The notes beneath the pieces are model-generated. The model made no database searches. It was not told the DNA's origin and was given only the letters and a program-made list of their open reading frames with translations. From SZAS-103 sp038226665 (lineage in GTDB: Bacteria > Pseudomonadota > Gammaproteobacteria > Xanthomonadales > Xanthomonadaceae): 64,000 nt of DNA. A program made the position numbers and the translations under genes. Below are positions 54,591 to 63,862 of the stretch, one piece after another (position 1 is the first letter of the stretch; every line of letters begins with the position of its first letter). The stretch spans positions 40,855-104,854 of the forward strand of contig JBBRQI010000008.1 of the NCBI GenBank assembly GCA_038226665.1, read 5' to 3'.

Positions 54591-54634
54591 ACGCACCGTG
54601 CCCCGGCCAGCGGCCAACAAGGTAGAAATCGCTG

Positions 54635-55381
54635 ATGAAAATTCTCGTCGCCTACAAGCGCGTGGTGGACTACAACGTCCGCATCCAGGTCAAGCCCGAT
54701 GGTTCGGGCGTGGTCACCGACGGCGTGAAGCTGTCGCCGAATCCGTTCGACGAGATTGCACTGGAAGAAGCGTTGCGTCTGCGCGAGCAAGGCATCGCGA
54801 CCGAAGTGATCGTCGCGACGCTCGCGCCCGCCGACGCGCAGGCGCATCTGCGTAACGGCCTGGCGATGGGTGCGAACCGCGCGATCCATGTCGTCACCCC
54901 AGACCCCATCCCGCCGCTGACCGCCGCACGCGCGCTGCTCAAACTGGTCGAGCGCGAACAGCCTGGCCTGGTGATCCTCGGCAAGCAGGCGATCGACGAT
55001 GACGCGAACCAGACCGGGCAAATGCTGGCGACTTTGTGGGGCCGTCCGCAGGCGACGTTCGCGAGCAAGGTTGTCATCGCCGACGGCAAGGCGACGGTGA
55101 CGCGCGAAGTCGATGCCGGGCTGGAAACGCTCGAAGTCGATCTGCCCGCCGTTATCACCACCGATCTGCGCCTCAACGAGCCGCGCTTCATCAAGCTGCC
55201 CGACATCATGAAGGCCAAATCCAAGCCGCTGGAGACGATCGCATTCGCCGATCTCGGCGTCGACCACGGCCACGAACTCAAGCCGCTGCGCTATGCCGCG
55301 CCGCCGAAGCGCCAGCGCGGCGTGATGGTGAAGGATGTCGCCGAGCTCGTCGCGGCATTGAAGGCCAAGGGATTGCTGTAA
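54635..55381 (+). CDS. etfB: Electron transfer flavoprotein beta subunit
   Basis: Small ETF subunit, binding AMP and shuttling electrons from acyl-CoA dehydrogenases to ETF-QO. The 248-residue product begins MKILVAYKRVVDYNVRIQVK and contains NPFDEIALEEALRLREQG, the recognition-loop region LGKQAIDDDANQTGQMLATL and the C-terminal MKAKSKPLETIAFADLGVD. Intact and normal length. etfA follows only after an intervening lipoprotein gene, breaking the usual adjacent etfBA pair. Confidence 0.96.
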   Translation: MKILVAYKRVVDYNVRIQVKPDGSGVVTDGVKLSPNPFDEIALEEALRLREQGIATEVIVATLAPADAQAHLRNGLAMGANRAIHVVTPDPIPPLTAARALLKLVEREQPGLVILGKQAIDDDANQTGQMLATLWGRPQATFASKVVIADGKATVTREVDAGLETLEVDLPAVITTDLRLNEPRFIKLPDIMKAKSKPLETIAFADLGVDHGHELKPLRYAAPPKRQRGVMVKDVAELVAALKAKGLL

Positions 55382-55386
55382 TCGCC

Positions 55387-55755
55387 GTGCTCTTGCATTC
55401 GTCGCTCATCGCTTTGGCAACCGCACTGTTCTTGCTGTGCGTGGCTGGATGTACGCGCGAACAGGCTGCGGCGCCTGGCGATACCGCATCGTCCGAAGTC
55501 GCACCGAACCTCATGCGACTGGCCACCGTCTGCAATGCGCAGCATGGCGAATGGATCAAGGGCAAAGGTTGCGGCATGACCGAGAAATATTGTTTCGCGA
55601 CCTATCATGGCCATGGCACATGGTTCAACGGTCCGGGTTGCAACGTACCACGGAGCAACTACGCCGATTGCCGTCACGAAGGCATGTACCCTGGCGATCA
55701 GTACAGGTGCTACATCCACTACATCCCCATCGCCGATTTGAACAACACGAAATGA
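55387..55755 (+). CDS. Small cysteine-rich lipoprotein between etfB and etfA
   Basis: No family recognised. GTG 55387, five bases after the etfB stop, starts a 122-residue protein whose leader VLLHSSLIALATALFLLCVAGC ends in a clear lipobox (VAGC). After lipidation six further cysteines remain in a compact region (TVC, GKGCG, KYC, PGCN, ADC, YRC), with aromatic and glycine residues (HGTWFNGPGC), suggesting a disulfide-knotted domain. The ribosome site is weak, so expression may depend on coupling to etfB. A link to electron transfer is not implied by sequence. Start choice is the main uncertainty. Confidence 0.7.
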   Translation: MLLHSSLIALATALFLLCVAGCTREQAAAPGDTASSEVAPNLMRLATVCNAQHGEWIKGKGCGMTEKYCFATYHGHGTWFNGPGCNVPRSNYADCRHEGMYPGDQYRCYIHYIPIADLNNTK

Positions 55756-55786
55756 GGCGCGACCGTCGCGCTGCGAGGAAACAACC

Positions 55787-56725
55787 ATGAGTAAAGTCCT
55801 GATCGTCGCCGAACACCTCGACGGCAAACTCAACAACGCAACCGCCAAGTGCGTGAGCGCGGCCACGGCGCTGAACGCCGAAGCCATCGACATCGTCGTG
55901 CTGGCCGCCGATCCCGCAGGCGTCGCCGCGCAGGCCGCGAAGATCGACGGCGTGAGCCGCGTGCTGACCGTGTCGAACGCCGCCAATGCGCATGCGCTCG
56001 CGCAGGTGCTCGCGCCGCAGGTCGCGCAACTCGCGGCCGACTACACGCATGTGTTCGGACCGTCGACTACGTTCGGAAAAGATTTGATGCCCTGCGTCGC
56101 CGCTTTGCTCGGCGTGTCGCAGGTCAGCGACGTGATGAAGGTCGAAGACGCGCATACCTTCCAGCGTCCGATCTACGCGGGCAACGCGATCGTCACCGTG
56201 CAGGTACCGAGCGCCGATCCGGTCGTCGCGACAATCCGCACCGCATCATGGCCCGCAGCGAACGATGGCGGCAATGCACCGGTGGAAGCCGCGCAGGCCG
56301 AAGCCGCGCTGCCGACGCATACGCGCTTCGTCGAACTCAAGGCCGGCAAGTCCGACCGTCCCGACCTGCAGAGTGCGGTGCGCGTCGTCTCCGGCGGCCG
56401 TGCGTTCGGCTCGGCGGAGAACTTCAGCATCCTGTATTCGCTCGCCGACAAGCTCGGCGCCGGCGTCGGCGCATCGCGCGCTGCGGTCGACGCCGGCTAC
56501 GTGCCGAACGACATGCAGGTCGGCCAGACCGGCAAGATCATCTCGCCCGAGCTGTACATCGCGATCGGCATCAGCGGCGCGATCCAGCACCTGACCGGCA
56601 TCAAGGACGCGGGGACGATCGTCGCGATCAACAAGGACGGCGATGCGCCGATCTTCGAGATCGCCGACATCGGCTTGGTCGGCGACCTGTTCAAGCTGGT
56701 GCCGGAGTTCGAAGCGGCGTTGTAG
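55787..56725 (+). CDS. etfA: Electron transfer flavoprotein alpha subunit
   Basis: FAD-binding ETF subunit of 312 residues. A GAGGAAAC ribosome site precedes ATG 55787 (MSKVLIVAEHLDGKLNNATA). The C-terminal FAD domain carries VVSGGRAFGSAENF, GASRAAVDAGYVPNDMQVGQ, TGKIISPELYIAIGISGAIQ and the closing GVK-like VAINKDGDAPIFEIADIGLV. Normal and intact. In Xanthomonas, etfA marks one edge of the LPS biosynthesis locus. The gene is convergent with the CoA-transferase pair. Confidence 0.96.
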   Translation: MSKVLIVAEHLDGKLNNATAKCVSAATALNAEAIDIVVLAADPAGVAAQAAKIDGVSRVLTVSNAANAHALAQVLAPQVAQLAADYTHVFGPSTTFGKDLMPCVAALLGVSQVSDVMKVEDAHTFQRPIYAGNAIVTVQVPSADPVVATIRTASWPAANDGGNAPVEAAQAEAALPTHTRFVELKAGKSDRPDLQSAVRVVSGGRAFGSAENFSILYSLADKLGAGVGASRAAVDAGYVPNDMQVGQTGKIISPELYIAIGISGAIQHLTGIKDAGTIVAINKDGDAPIFEIADIGLVGDLFKLVPEFEAAL

Positions 56726-56821
56726 ATGCGTTACGGCGGCAGATTCTCTAGCCGTCATTGACCAGCTATGTTGTTGAAAATCGTTTCCGAGAAGGCGGCA
56801 ATGGCCAGGAAAAGAAGGCGA

Positions 56822-57466
56822 TCAATCGCTCGCTTGCGCGGTCGTGAACGGACAGCCTGTCTTCGTACGCAATTCATCTTCCGTGACGCCGCCTGCCATC
56901 TCGATGAGAACAAGACCTTGCGGCAGCACATCGAACACGGCCAGTTCGGTGATGATCCGGTTGACCACGCCGACTCCGGTCAGCGGCAGGGTGCATTCGC
57001 GCAGGATCTTGTGCTCGCCGCTCTTCGCGGTGTGCTCCATCAGCACGACGACGCGTTTCACGCCGGCGACGAGGTCCATCGCGCCGCCCATGCCCTTGAC
57101 CATCTTGCCGGGCACCATCCAGTTGGCGAGGTCGCCCTTGTCGGTCACCTGCATCGCGCCGAGGATCGCCAGGTCGATGTGGCCACCGCGGATCATCGCG
57201 AAGCTGTCGTGGCTGCCGAAATAGCTCGCGCCGACGCGCGCGGTCACCGTCTGCTTGCCGGCATTGATCAGGTCGGCATCGACATCTTCTTCGGTCGGAA
57301 ACGGGCCGATACCGAGCAAGCCGTTCTCGGATTGCAACCACACGTCCATCCCATCGGGAATGAAATTGGCAACAAGCGTCGGCAGGCCGATGCCGAGGTT
57401 GACGTAGGCGCCGTCGCTGAGTTCAAGCGAAGCGCGTTGCGCCATCTGGTCACGGTTCCAGGGCAT
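56822..57466 (-). CDS. scoB: Succinyl-CoA:3-ketoacid CoA-transferase subunit B
   Basis: Beta subunit of a family I CoA-transferase activating acetoacetate with succinyl-CoA. The 214-residue product contains GAYVNLGIGLPTLVANFIP and the catalytic glutamate in QSENGLLGIGP (about residue 48). DLVAGVKRVVVLMEHTAKSG and the C-terminal TGCPFT are family-typical. It follows scoA by 33 bases. Genes of this kind lie beside etfA in Xanthomonas too (named lpsI/lpsJ there, as I recall), although their role is metabolic. Confidence 0.94.
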   Translation of the reverse strand: MPWNRDQMAQRASLELSDGAYVNLGIGLPTLVANFIPDGMDVWLQSENGLLGIGPFPTEEDVDADLINAGKQTVTARVGASYFGSHDSFAMIRGGHIDLAILGAMQVTDKGDLANWMVPGKMVKGMGGAMDLVAGVKRVVVLMEHTAKSGEHKILRECTLPLTGVGVVNRIITELAVFDVLPQGLVLIEMAGGVTEDELRTKTGCPFTTAQASD

Positions 57467-57499
57467 AGTCTCGATCCTTCAGTGTTCTGCGCTTGAGTT

Positions 57500-58246
57500 C
57501 TACGCCGACTTGGCGCGCACGGTGCGCTGCTCGATGCGCTTTTCCGGATTGGCGTTGACGACGATGCGGTCCACGTAAATGCCGGGCAAATGGACGTGAT
57601 CCGGATCGATCGTGCCAACCTCGACGAGCTCCTCGACTTCCACCACGGTGACCTTGCCGGCCATCGCCACCGCCGGGTTGAAGTTGCGCGCGGTCTTGCG
57701 GAACAGCAGGTTACCGGCAGTATCGGCCTTCCATGCCTTGACCAGAGAGACATCGGACTTGAGCGCGGTCTCCATCACGTAGTGGTGGCCGTCGAACTCG
57801 CGCGTCTCCTTGCCTTCGGCGACGATCGTGCCGAATCCGGTGCGCGTGAAGAATGCGGGGATGCCGGCTCCTCCCGCGCGCATGCGCTCGGCGAGCGTGC
57901 CCTGCGGATTGAATTCCAGTTCGAGTTCGCCGCTGAGGTACTGGCGCTCGAATTCCTTGTTCTCGCCGACATAGGACGAAATCATCTTCTTGATCTGCCG
58001 CGTCGTGAGCAGCAGGCCCAGGCCGAAGCCGTCGATGCCGGCATTATTGGAGATCACCGTCAGCCCCTTCACGCCCGAATCGCGCAACGCGAGGATCAGC
58101 GCTTCGGGGATTCCACACAATCCGAAGCCACCAACGGCGAGCGTCTGGCCATCGGCGACAAGCCCGCGTAGCGCGTCATTGGCGCTTGCGTAGAGCTTGG
58201 TTTTTGCAGCGGGATCGCTGCCCATGGAGGCGCTAGGTTCTTTCAT
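57500..58246 (-). CDS. scoA: Succinyl-CoA:3-ketoacid CoA-transferase subunit A
   Basis: Alpha subunit, 248 residues from ATG 58246 (MKEPSASMGSDPAAKTKLYA). The CoA-transferase signature LAVGGFGLCGIPEALI lies at about residues 38-53, and ISSYVGENKEFERQYLSGEL and GTLAERMRAGGAGIPAFFT follow. An alternative start at 58225 (MGSDPAAK) exists; the upstream one has CGGAG before a T-run. The pair likely feeds acetoacetate or ketone-body carbon into acetyl-CoA. Confidence 0.94.
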   Translation of the reverse strand: MKEPSASMGSDPAAKTKLYASANDALRGLVADGQTLAVGGFGLCGIPEALILALRDSGVKGLTVISNNAGIDGFGLGLLLTTRQIKKMISSYVGENKEFERQYLSGELELEFNPQGTLAERMRAGGAGIPAFFTRTGFGTIVAEGKETREFDGHHYVMETALKSDVSLVKAWKADTAGNLLFRKTARNFNPAVAMAGKVTVVEVEELVEVGTIDPDHVHLPGIYVDRIVVNANPEKRIEQRTVRAKSA

Positions 58247-58411
58247 GACAAAAAAACTCCGAACGGACGCGTCAACATAACATGCGCGAAAACCGTACTG
58301 CTGGCCGGGCTCGAGCCCCGCGGCGGCGGTGATGCAACGTTGCCACCATCCACGCATAGTTCGATCAGAGTGTCGTACGACCTCTGGGTCGCAGCCCGTC
58401 AGGTTATGCCA

Positions 58412-59365
58412 TCACTGCGCTGTGGAATTATCCGGAAACTCCATCTCCCGAAGCATCCAGTGCAGAGTCTTCTCGATCCCCGAGTGAAGCGAAACAGTGG
58501 GCGTCCAGCCTAATTCCCGACAGGCGCGCCTGTTGTCGAGGATACTCAGGGGAACATCGATCGCGCGGCCTTTAAGGTAGCGCCGCTCGACGGCTCGTCC
58601 TAGCAGCTGTTCAATCGTCGCGATCAGCTCGTTAAGGCTGGTGCCGGTACCGGAACCGATATTGAAGACATTCTCCGATCCGGAATAGTTCAGGGCTTTC
58701 GCGAAAGCCTCCGCGACATCACCGATGTAGACATAATCACGCACCACGCCGCCATCGCCCCAGATATCGATCGTTTCGCCATGCAACGCACGATGAAGAA
58801 ATGTGCATATCGCGCCCTGCGCTGTTTCGATGCGCTGGCGCTCCCCAAACGGATTGGCAACGCGGAGAATCGTCGATCTGATCCCGCTCAGCCGTTCATG
58901 CATCAGCAGATACTTTTCGATCGCGAGCTTGATAATGCCGTACGAGACGTGTGGATCTGTTGGATGGTCTTCACGTATCGGGATTTCCGTGGGCGTTCCA
59001 TATACCGTTCCGCCCGAAGAAATGTAGACGATCCTGCCGATGCTGCGTGCCGCCATTGCGTCAAGCAGTTGCAGCGTACCCACTAGATTGGTCTGCACGT
59101 CATAAATTGGATCATCGTTCGAACTCTTGGGCAGCGTCGTCGATACCAGATGCACCACCGCATCGGTTCCATCGATCGCCGCGCCAACATCGTGGACGCT
59201 GGAAAAATCGCCCGTAACCCACTCGATGGATTCGGAGTCGGCGAATTTTCGGTAGGGTGCGATTCTGGGTCGTTCGAATACTCGGACCGCATGACCATCC
59301 AGCAACAGACGATCCGCAACTGTCGAGCCGATAAACCCCCCGCCGCCAAGGATAGTGCACCTCAT
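58412..59365 (-). CDS. NAD-dependent sugar epimerase/dehydratase
   Basis: Extended short-chain dehydrogenase of 317 residues. The N-terminal NAD loop GGGGFIG, the YISSGGTVYG strand (active-site Ser) and the catalytic SYGIIKLAIE (Tyr-x-x-x-Lys) are present, as is RVANPFGERQ and the late WGDGGVVRDYVYIGDVAEAF. This fits the UDP-glucose/UDP-GlcNAc 4-epimerase group, but the exact sugar is not readable. GC bias is lower than in the flanking CoA-transferase genes. It belongs to the O-antigen-type region between etfA and metB. Confidence 0.87.
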   Translation of the reverse strand: MRCTILGGGGFIGSTVADRLLLDGHAVRVFERPRIAPYRKFADSESIEWVTGDFSSVHDVGAAIDGTDAVVHLVSTTLPKSSNDDPIYDVQTNLVGTLQLLDAMAARSIGRIVYISSGGTVYGTPTEIPIREDHPTDPHVSYGIIKLAIEKYLLMHERLSGIRSTILRVANPFGERQRIETAQGAICTFLHRALHGETIDIWGDGGVVRDYVYIGDVAEAFAKALNYSGSENVFNIGSGTGTSLNELIATIEQLLGRAVERRYLKGRAIDVPLSILDNRRACRELGWTPTVSLHSGIEKTLHWMLREMEFPDNSTAQ

Positions 59366-59472
59366 TTCGAACAGGCTCTTTTGGACGGGGCAAAACGATG
59401 CAACGCCATGTCATGACACCTCGTGGTGAGTCGGTTCGATCATATGGTTCACTAGATGTGTACTCGATTATT

Positions 59473-60648
59473 CTAGTCAGGGCCGAAGGCTAGTGCTGCA
59501 TCGAGATCCGCACGCAAGTCAATAGCATCTTCTACGCCAACCGACAGGCGCACCAGATTGTCATGGATGCCGAGCGCTGCTCGGCGATCGGCCGGCACAG
59601 AAGCATGGGTCATGATTGCCGGATGATTGATCAGGCTTTCGACACCGCCCAGTGATTCTGCCAATCCGAACAGTTCGCAGCGTTCCATCATGCGTCTTGC
59701 GGCGACCACCCCTCCTCGCACATAGACCGAGATCAAGCCGCCGAATCCTTCCATCTGCCGTTTTGCGAGTTCGTGCTGGGGGTGCGACGGTAAGCCAGGA
59801 TAGATGACTTTCTCGATCGCCGGGTGCGTATCCAGCCATCGCGCCAGTTCAAGGGCGTTGGCGCAATGCGCTCGCATGCGCAGGTGCAGAGTCTTGAGTC
59901 CGCGCAGCGCGAGGAAGCTGTCGAAAGGGCCCTGAATGCTACCGATCGCGTTCTGCAGGAACGTCATCTGCTCGGCAAGCCCGTCATTCGCTCCTACGAT
60001 AGCGACGCCCCCCACCATGTCCGAATGCCCGTTGAGATACTTAGTTGCCGAATGCATCACGATACTCGCACCATGCTCTAGAGGGCGCTGCAGCATGGGC
60101 GAACAAAACGTGTTGTCGACGACAAGCATGAGCCCGTGACCCCGCGCGAAGGCACCGAGCTTGGAGAGATCCACGACCTTGAGCATCGGATTGGTCGGCG
60201 TCTCTGCCCAAATCATTCTCGTGTTGGGCTTGATCGCGTCCTCCAAGGCGGCTTGATCGTTAAGATCGATAAAGCTGAACTCAAGCCCGGACGAACGCTT
60301 TCGGACGCGCTCGAACAACCGATAGGTACCGCCGTAAACATCATCCATCACGACAACATGGCTCCCACTGTCAAGCAATTCTAGGATCGTAGAAGTCGCG
60401 GCAAGCCCGGAAGCGAATGCATAGCCGCGCGTGCCGCCCTCTAAGTCTGCGATGCATCGCTCCCAAGCGAAACGCGTCGGATTGTGCGATCGCGAGTACT
60501 CGAATCCCTGATGAACGCCAGGGCTTGTTTGGACGTAGGTGGACGTGGCGAAGATCGGAGTCATGATCGCGCCAGTGCTTGGATCCGGCGACTGCCCCGC
60601 ATGGATCGCGCGCGTGCCCAGCCCCTGCGTAGTTGTCTTTGTTGACAT
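59473..60648 (-). CDS. metB: Cystathionine gamma-synthase/gamma-lyase (trans-sulfuration PLP enzyme)
   Basis: Cys/Met metabolism PLP enzyme of 391 residues from ATG 60648 (MSTKTTTQGLGTRAIHAGQ). Motifs: YSRSHNPTRFAWERCIADLE, DDVYGGTYRLFE, the PLP lysine in SATKYLNGHSDMVGG and SLGGVESLINHP. Sequence alone does not separate synthase from lyase; with a cystathionine beta-synthase gene 1.4 kb away, gamma-lyase in reverse trans-sulfuration (homocysteine to cysteine) is likely. In Xanthomonas metB marks the second edge of the LPS locus. Confidence 0.9.
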   Translation of the reverse strand: MSTKTTTQGLGTRAIHAGQSPDPSTGAIMTPIFATSTYVQTSPGVHQGFEYSRSHNPTRFAWERCIADLEGGTRGYAFASGLAATSTILELLDSGSHVVVMDDVYGGTYRLFERVRKRSSGLEFSFIDLNDQAALEDAIKPNTRMIWAETPTNPMLKVVDLSKLGAFARGHGLMLVVDNTFCSPMLQRPLEHGASIVMHSATKYLNGHSDMVGGVAIVGANDGLAEQMTFLQNAIGSIQGPFDSFLALRGLKTLHLRMRAHCANALELARWLDTHPAIEKVIYPGLPSHPQHELAKRQMEGFGGLISVYVRGGVVAARRMMERCELFGLAESLGGVESLINHPAIMTHASVPADRRAALGIHDNLVRLSVGVEDAIDLRADLDAALAFGPD

Positions 60649-60877
60649 GGGTTCTAGTTCGTTGATTGAAGGAGTGAGTATCACGCTAGGTTCGCTTGTC
60701 CGATGGCAATCCGTGACGCGGCAACGTAACGTTTACAGAATGGAAGTGTAGCAAGCCGTGCTTTTTTCGCACGCTTCTGATTGGGCAAAATGTGCTCATT
60801 TCGTGTCTCATTCGCTGCAACTGCGCTCGTTTGCGTGCTAGCCTCCTATTCCCATTTCGCCTCACTTAACACTCAGC

Positions 60878-61936
60878 ATGAAAAACATACTTATTACCGG
60901 CGGGGCCGGTTTCATCGGATGCTCGGTTGCAAACCAATTGCTGACGCTTCAATCCGATCTGCGCATCGTCGCCATGGACAATCTGCATCCGCAGGTCCAT
61001 CCGCGGCAAGATCGTCCGGATCGCCTGCCGTCCGCGGTCGAACTAGTGGTCGCAGACGTCTGCGATGCCGACGCATGGGATGTCCTGCTGCAGGACGTAC
61101 GTCCGGACACGATCCTACATCTGGCAGCGGAAACAGGCACCGGACAATCGCTACGGGAATCCACCCGACATGCGATGGTCAATGTGGTCGGCATGACCAC
61201 GATGTTCGACGCGCTCGTCCGCCACGACAGCCTTCCGGAACAGATTCTCCTGACCAGCAGCCGCGCCATCTACGGTGAAGGCGCGTGGCGCAACACCGAC
61301 GGAAGGAGCGTGTATCCGGGGCAGCGAACCAACCGGATGCTTGCGGCACTACAATGGGATTTTCCAGGATTGACCTCTCTGCCGTTCAATGCGGCTACCA
61401 CCCTCGCCCATCCGACCAGTATCTATGGCAGCACCAAGCTCGCACAGGAACACCTGCTGGCGAGTTGGTGCAACGCATTCGACGTCCGCTCGACAGTGCT
61501 TCGGCTGCAGAATGTCTATGGTCCGGGGCAATCACCGGCCAATCCGTACACGGGCATCGTGCCGCTGTTTGCACGCACTGCGCGCGATGGGAAAAGTATA
61601 CCGCTCTATGAGGATGGCCTGATGTTGCGTGACTTCGTCTATATCGAGGACGTCAGTTCCGCCATCGTGAAAGCACTCAAGTCACGCGACCCGCTGCCGC
61701 ATGCGCTGGACGTGGGAACCGGCAACGCGATCAGCATCGCGGAACTTGCCGGGATCGTCAGCGCGCATTATGCATCCCAGCCCGCACACGTATGCGGCCT
61801 CTTTAGGGATGGCGACGTAAGGCATGCCTCATGTCTCATCGACGATACGCAACGGCTACTCGCGTGGACTCCGGTTACCGGCGCTGCCGAAGGCATCGTT
61901 GCGTTGTGCCGGTGGATCGACTTGGGAGCTAGGTAG
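60878..61936 (+). CDS. dTDP-L-rhamnose 4-epimerase-like protein
   Basis: Extended SDR epimerase of 352 residues: ITGGAGFIGCSV (NAD loop), MDNLHPQVHPRQDRPDRLP, LHLAAETGTGQSL, TSSRAIYGEGAW (active-site region), SIYGSTKLAQEHLL (Tyr-x-x-x-Lys) and LRLQNVYGPGQS. The NLHPQVH and ETGTGQS stretches and VYPGQRT resemble dTDP-L-rhamnose 4-epimerases (WbiB type) that make dTDP-6-deoxy-L-talose, as recalled from memory. It is divergent from metB and convergent with the cystathionine beta-synthase gene, so it interrupts the trans-sulfuration pair. Confidence 0.75.
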   Translation: MKNILITGGAGFIGCSVANQLLTLQSDLRIVAMDNLHPQVHPRQDRPDRLPSAVELVVADVCDADAWDVLLQDVRPDTILHLAAETGTGQSLRESTRHAMVNVVGMTTMFDALVRHDSLPEQILLTSSRAIYGEGAWRNTDGRSVYPGQRTNRMLAALQWDFPGLTSLPFNAATTLAHPTSIYGSTKLAQEHLLASWCNAFDVRSTVLRLQNVYGPGQSPANPYTGIVPLFARTARDGKSIPLYEDGLMLRDFVYIEDVSSAIVKALKSRDPLPHALDVGTGNAISIAELAGIVSAHYASQPAHVCGLFRDGDVRHASCLIDDTQRLLAWTPVTGAAEGIVALCRWIDLGAR

Positions 61937-62064
61937 TTCACAAAGCGAACGTGACGCCTCGGTAGCAGCTGCGCAAGCCCTTCTAGCCGGGAAACAGTTT
62001 TTTTACAAAGCCAGCCCCACACGCTGACGCAACGCTCAAACGCACGTGATTCAGAAAACGCTTC

Positions 62065-63435
<1,371 letters not shown>

Positions 63436-63470
63436 GGCAAAAAAACTGGGCCAAATTGGCTTGATACATC

Positions 63471-63476
63471 ATTCTA
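63471..63476 (-). promoter_or_regulatory. Putative -10 box for the cystathionine beta-synthase gene
   Basis: Minus-strand TAGAAT, 36 bases before the start codon. No good -35 box is visible at standard spacing, so this is tentative. Confidence 0.45.
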
Positions 63477-63620
63477 GCAGGGCTGCCATGCGCATGTTGT
63501 ACTGATAGGCGGCGAGCAGGGCGCAGTTAGTTTCAAAAAAGAGCACCAGTCGGCGAAGACCTCCGCATCGTCGGAAAATGCCGATGGCATGCCCGGCTCG
63601 CGCAAAACGACGACGGACTT

Positions 63621-63650
63621 TTGAACCTCGATGCGCCCTTCTGGTATGAT
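63621..63650 (+). promoter_or_regulatory. Sigma-70-type promoter for the RgpF-like gene
   Basis: TTGAAC (63621-63626) and TATGAT (63645-63650) are separated by 18 bp and followed by an A/T tract. Transcription would start near 63657, leaving a leader of about 205 bases before the coding start at 63863. Confidence 0.7.
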
Positions 63651-63862
63651 TTAAAAAAGTTTATTTGCAATAAAAATAATGGCGACCGTGCGGGACACCC
63701 GCCGTCACGCTCCTCGTCATTGATAAATATGAGCGCGAAATCAGCCTGAGCTAGCTCACTGTCCGTTCCGGGTGTTTCAAACGCAACCGCACTGACAGTA
63801 TGCTTTGACGCAGTGATCGGACAGACACATCACTGACGAAAAAACATTCATGGAAATCAAAG

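Larger units (their letters stand above)
63436..63862. other. Divergent regulatory region with AT-rich tract
   Basis: A 427-bp gene-free stretch between the cystathionine beta-synthase gene (leftward) and the RgpF-like gene (rightward). It contains a TAGAAT -10 candidate for the former, a good sigma-70 promoter and a strikingly AT-rich tract (about 63640-63680) for the latter, and then a leader of roughly 200 bases with a small hairpin GCGGG-ACA-CCCGC (63690-63702). No RNA gene or terminator was recognised. Confidence 0.65.

Noticed and set aside
60649..60877. Possible SAM-type riboswitch or MetJ operator before metB
   Set aside because: I could not trace a conserved riboswitch core, and no repeated met-box octamers are present; only short AT-rich stretches and a weak hairpin.
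63681..63692. Possible ops/JUMPstart element (GGCGACCGTG) in the RgpF leader
   Set aside because: It differs from the RfaH ops consensus (GGCGGTAGCGT, recalled) at several core positions and no second copy is seen.
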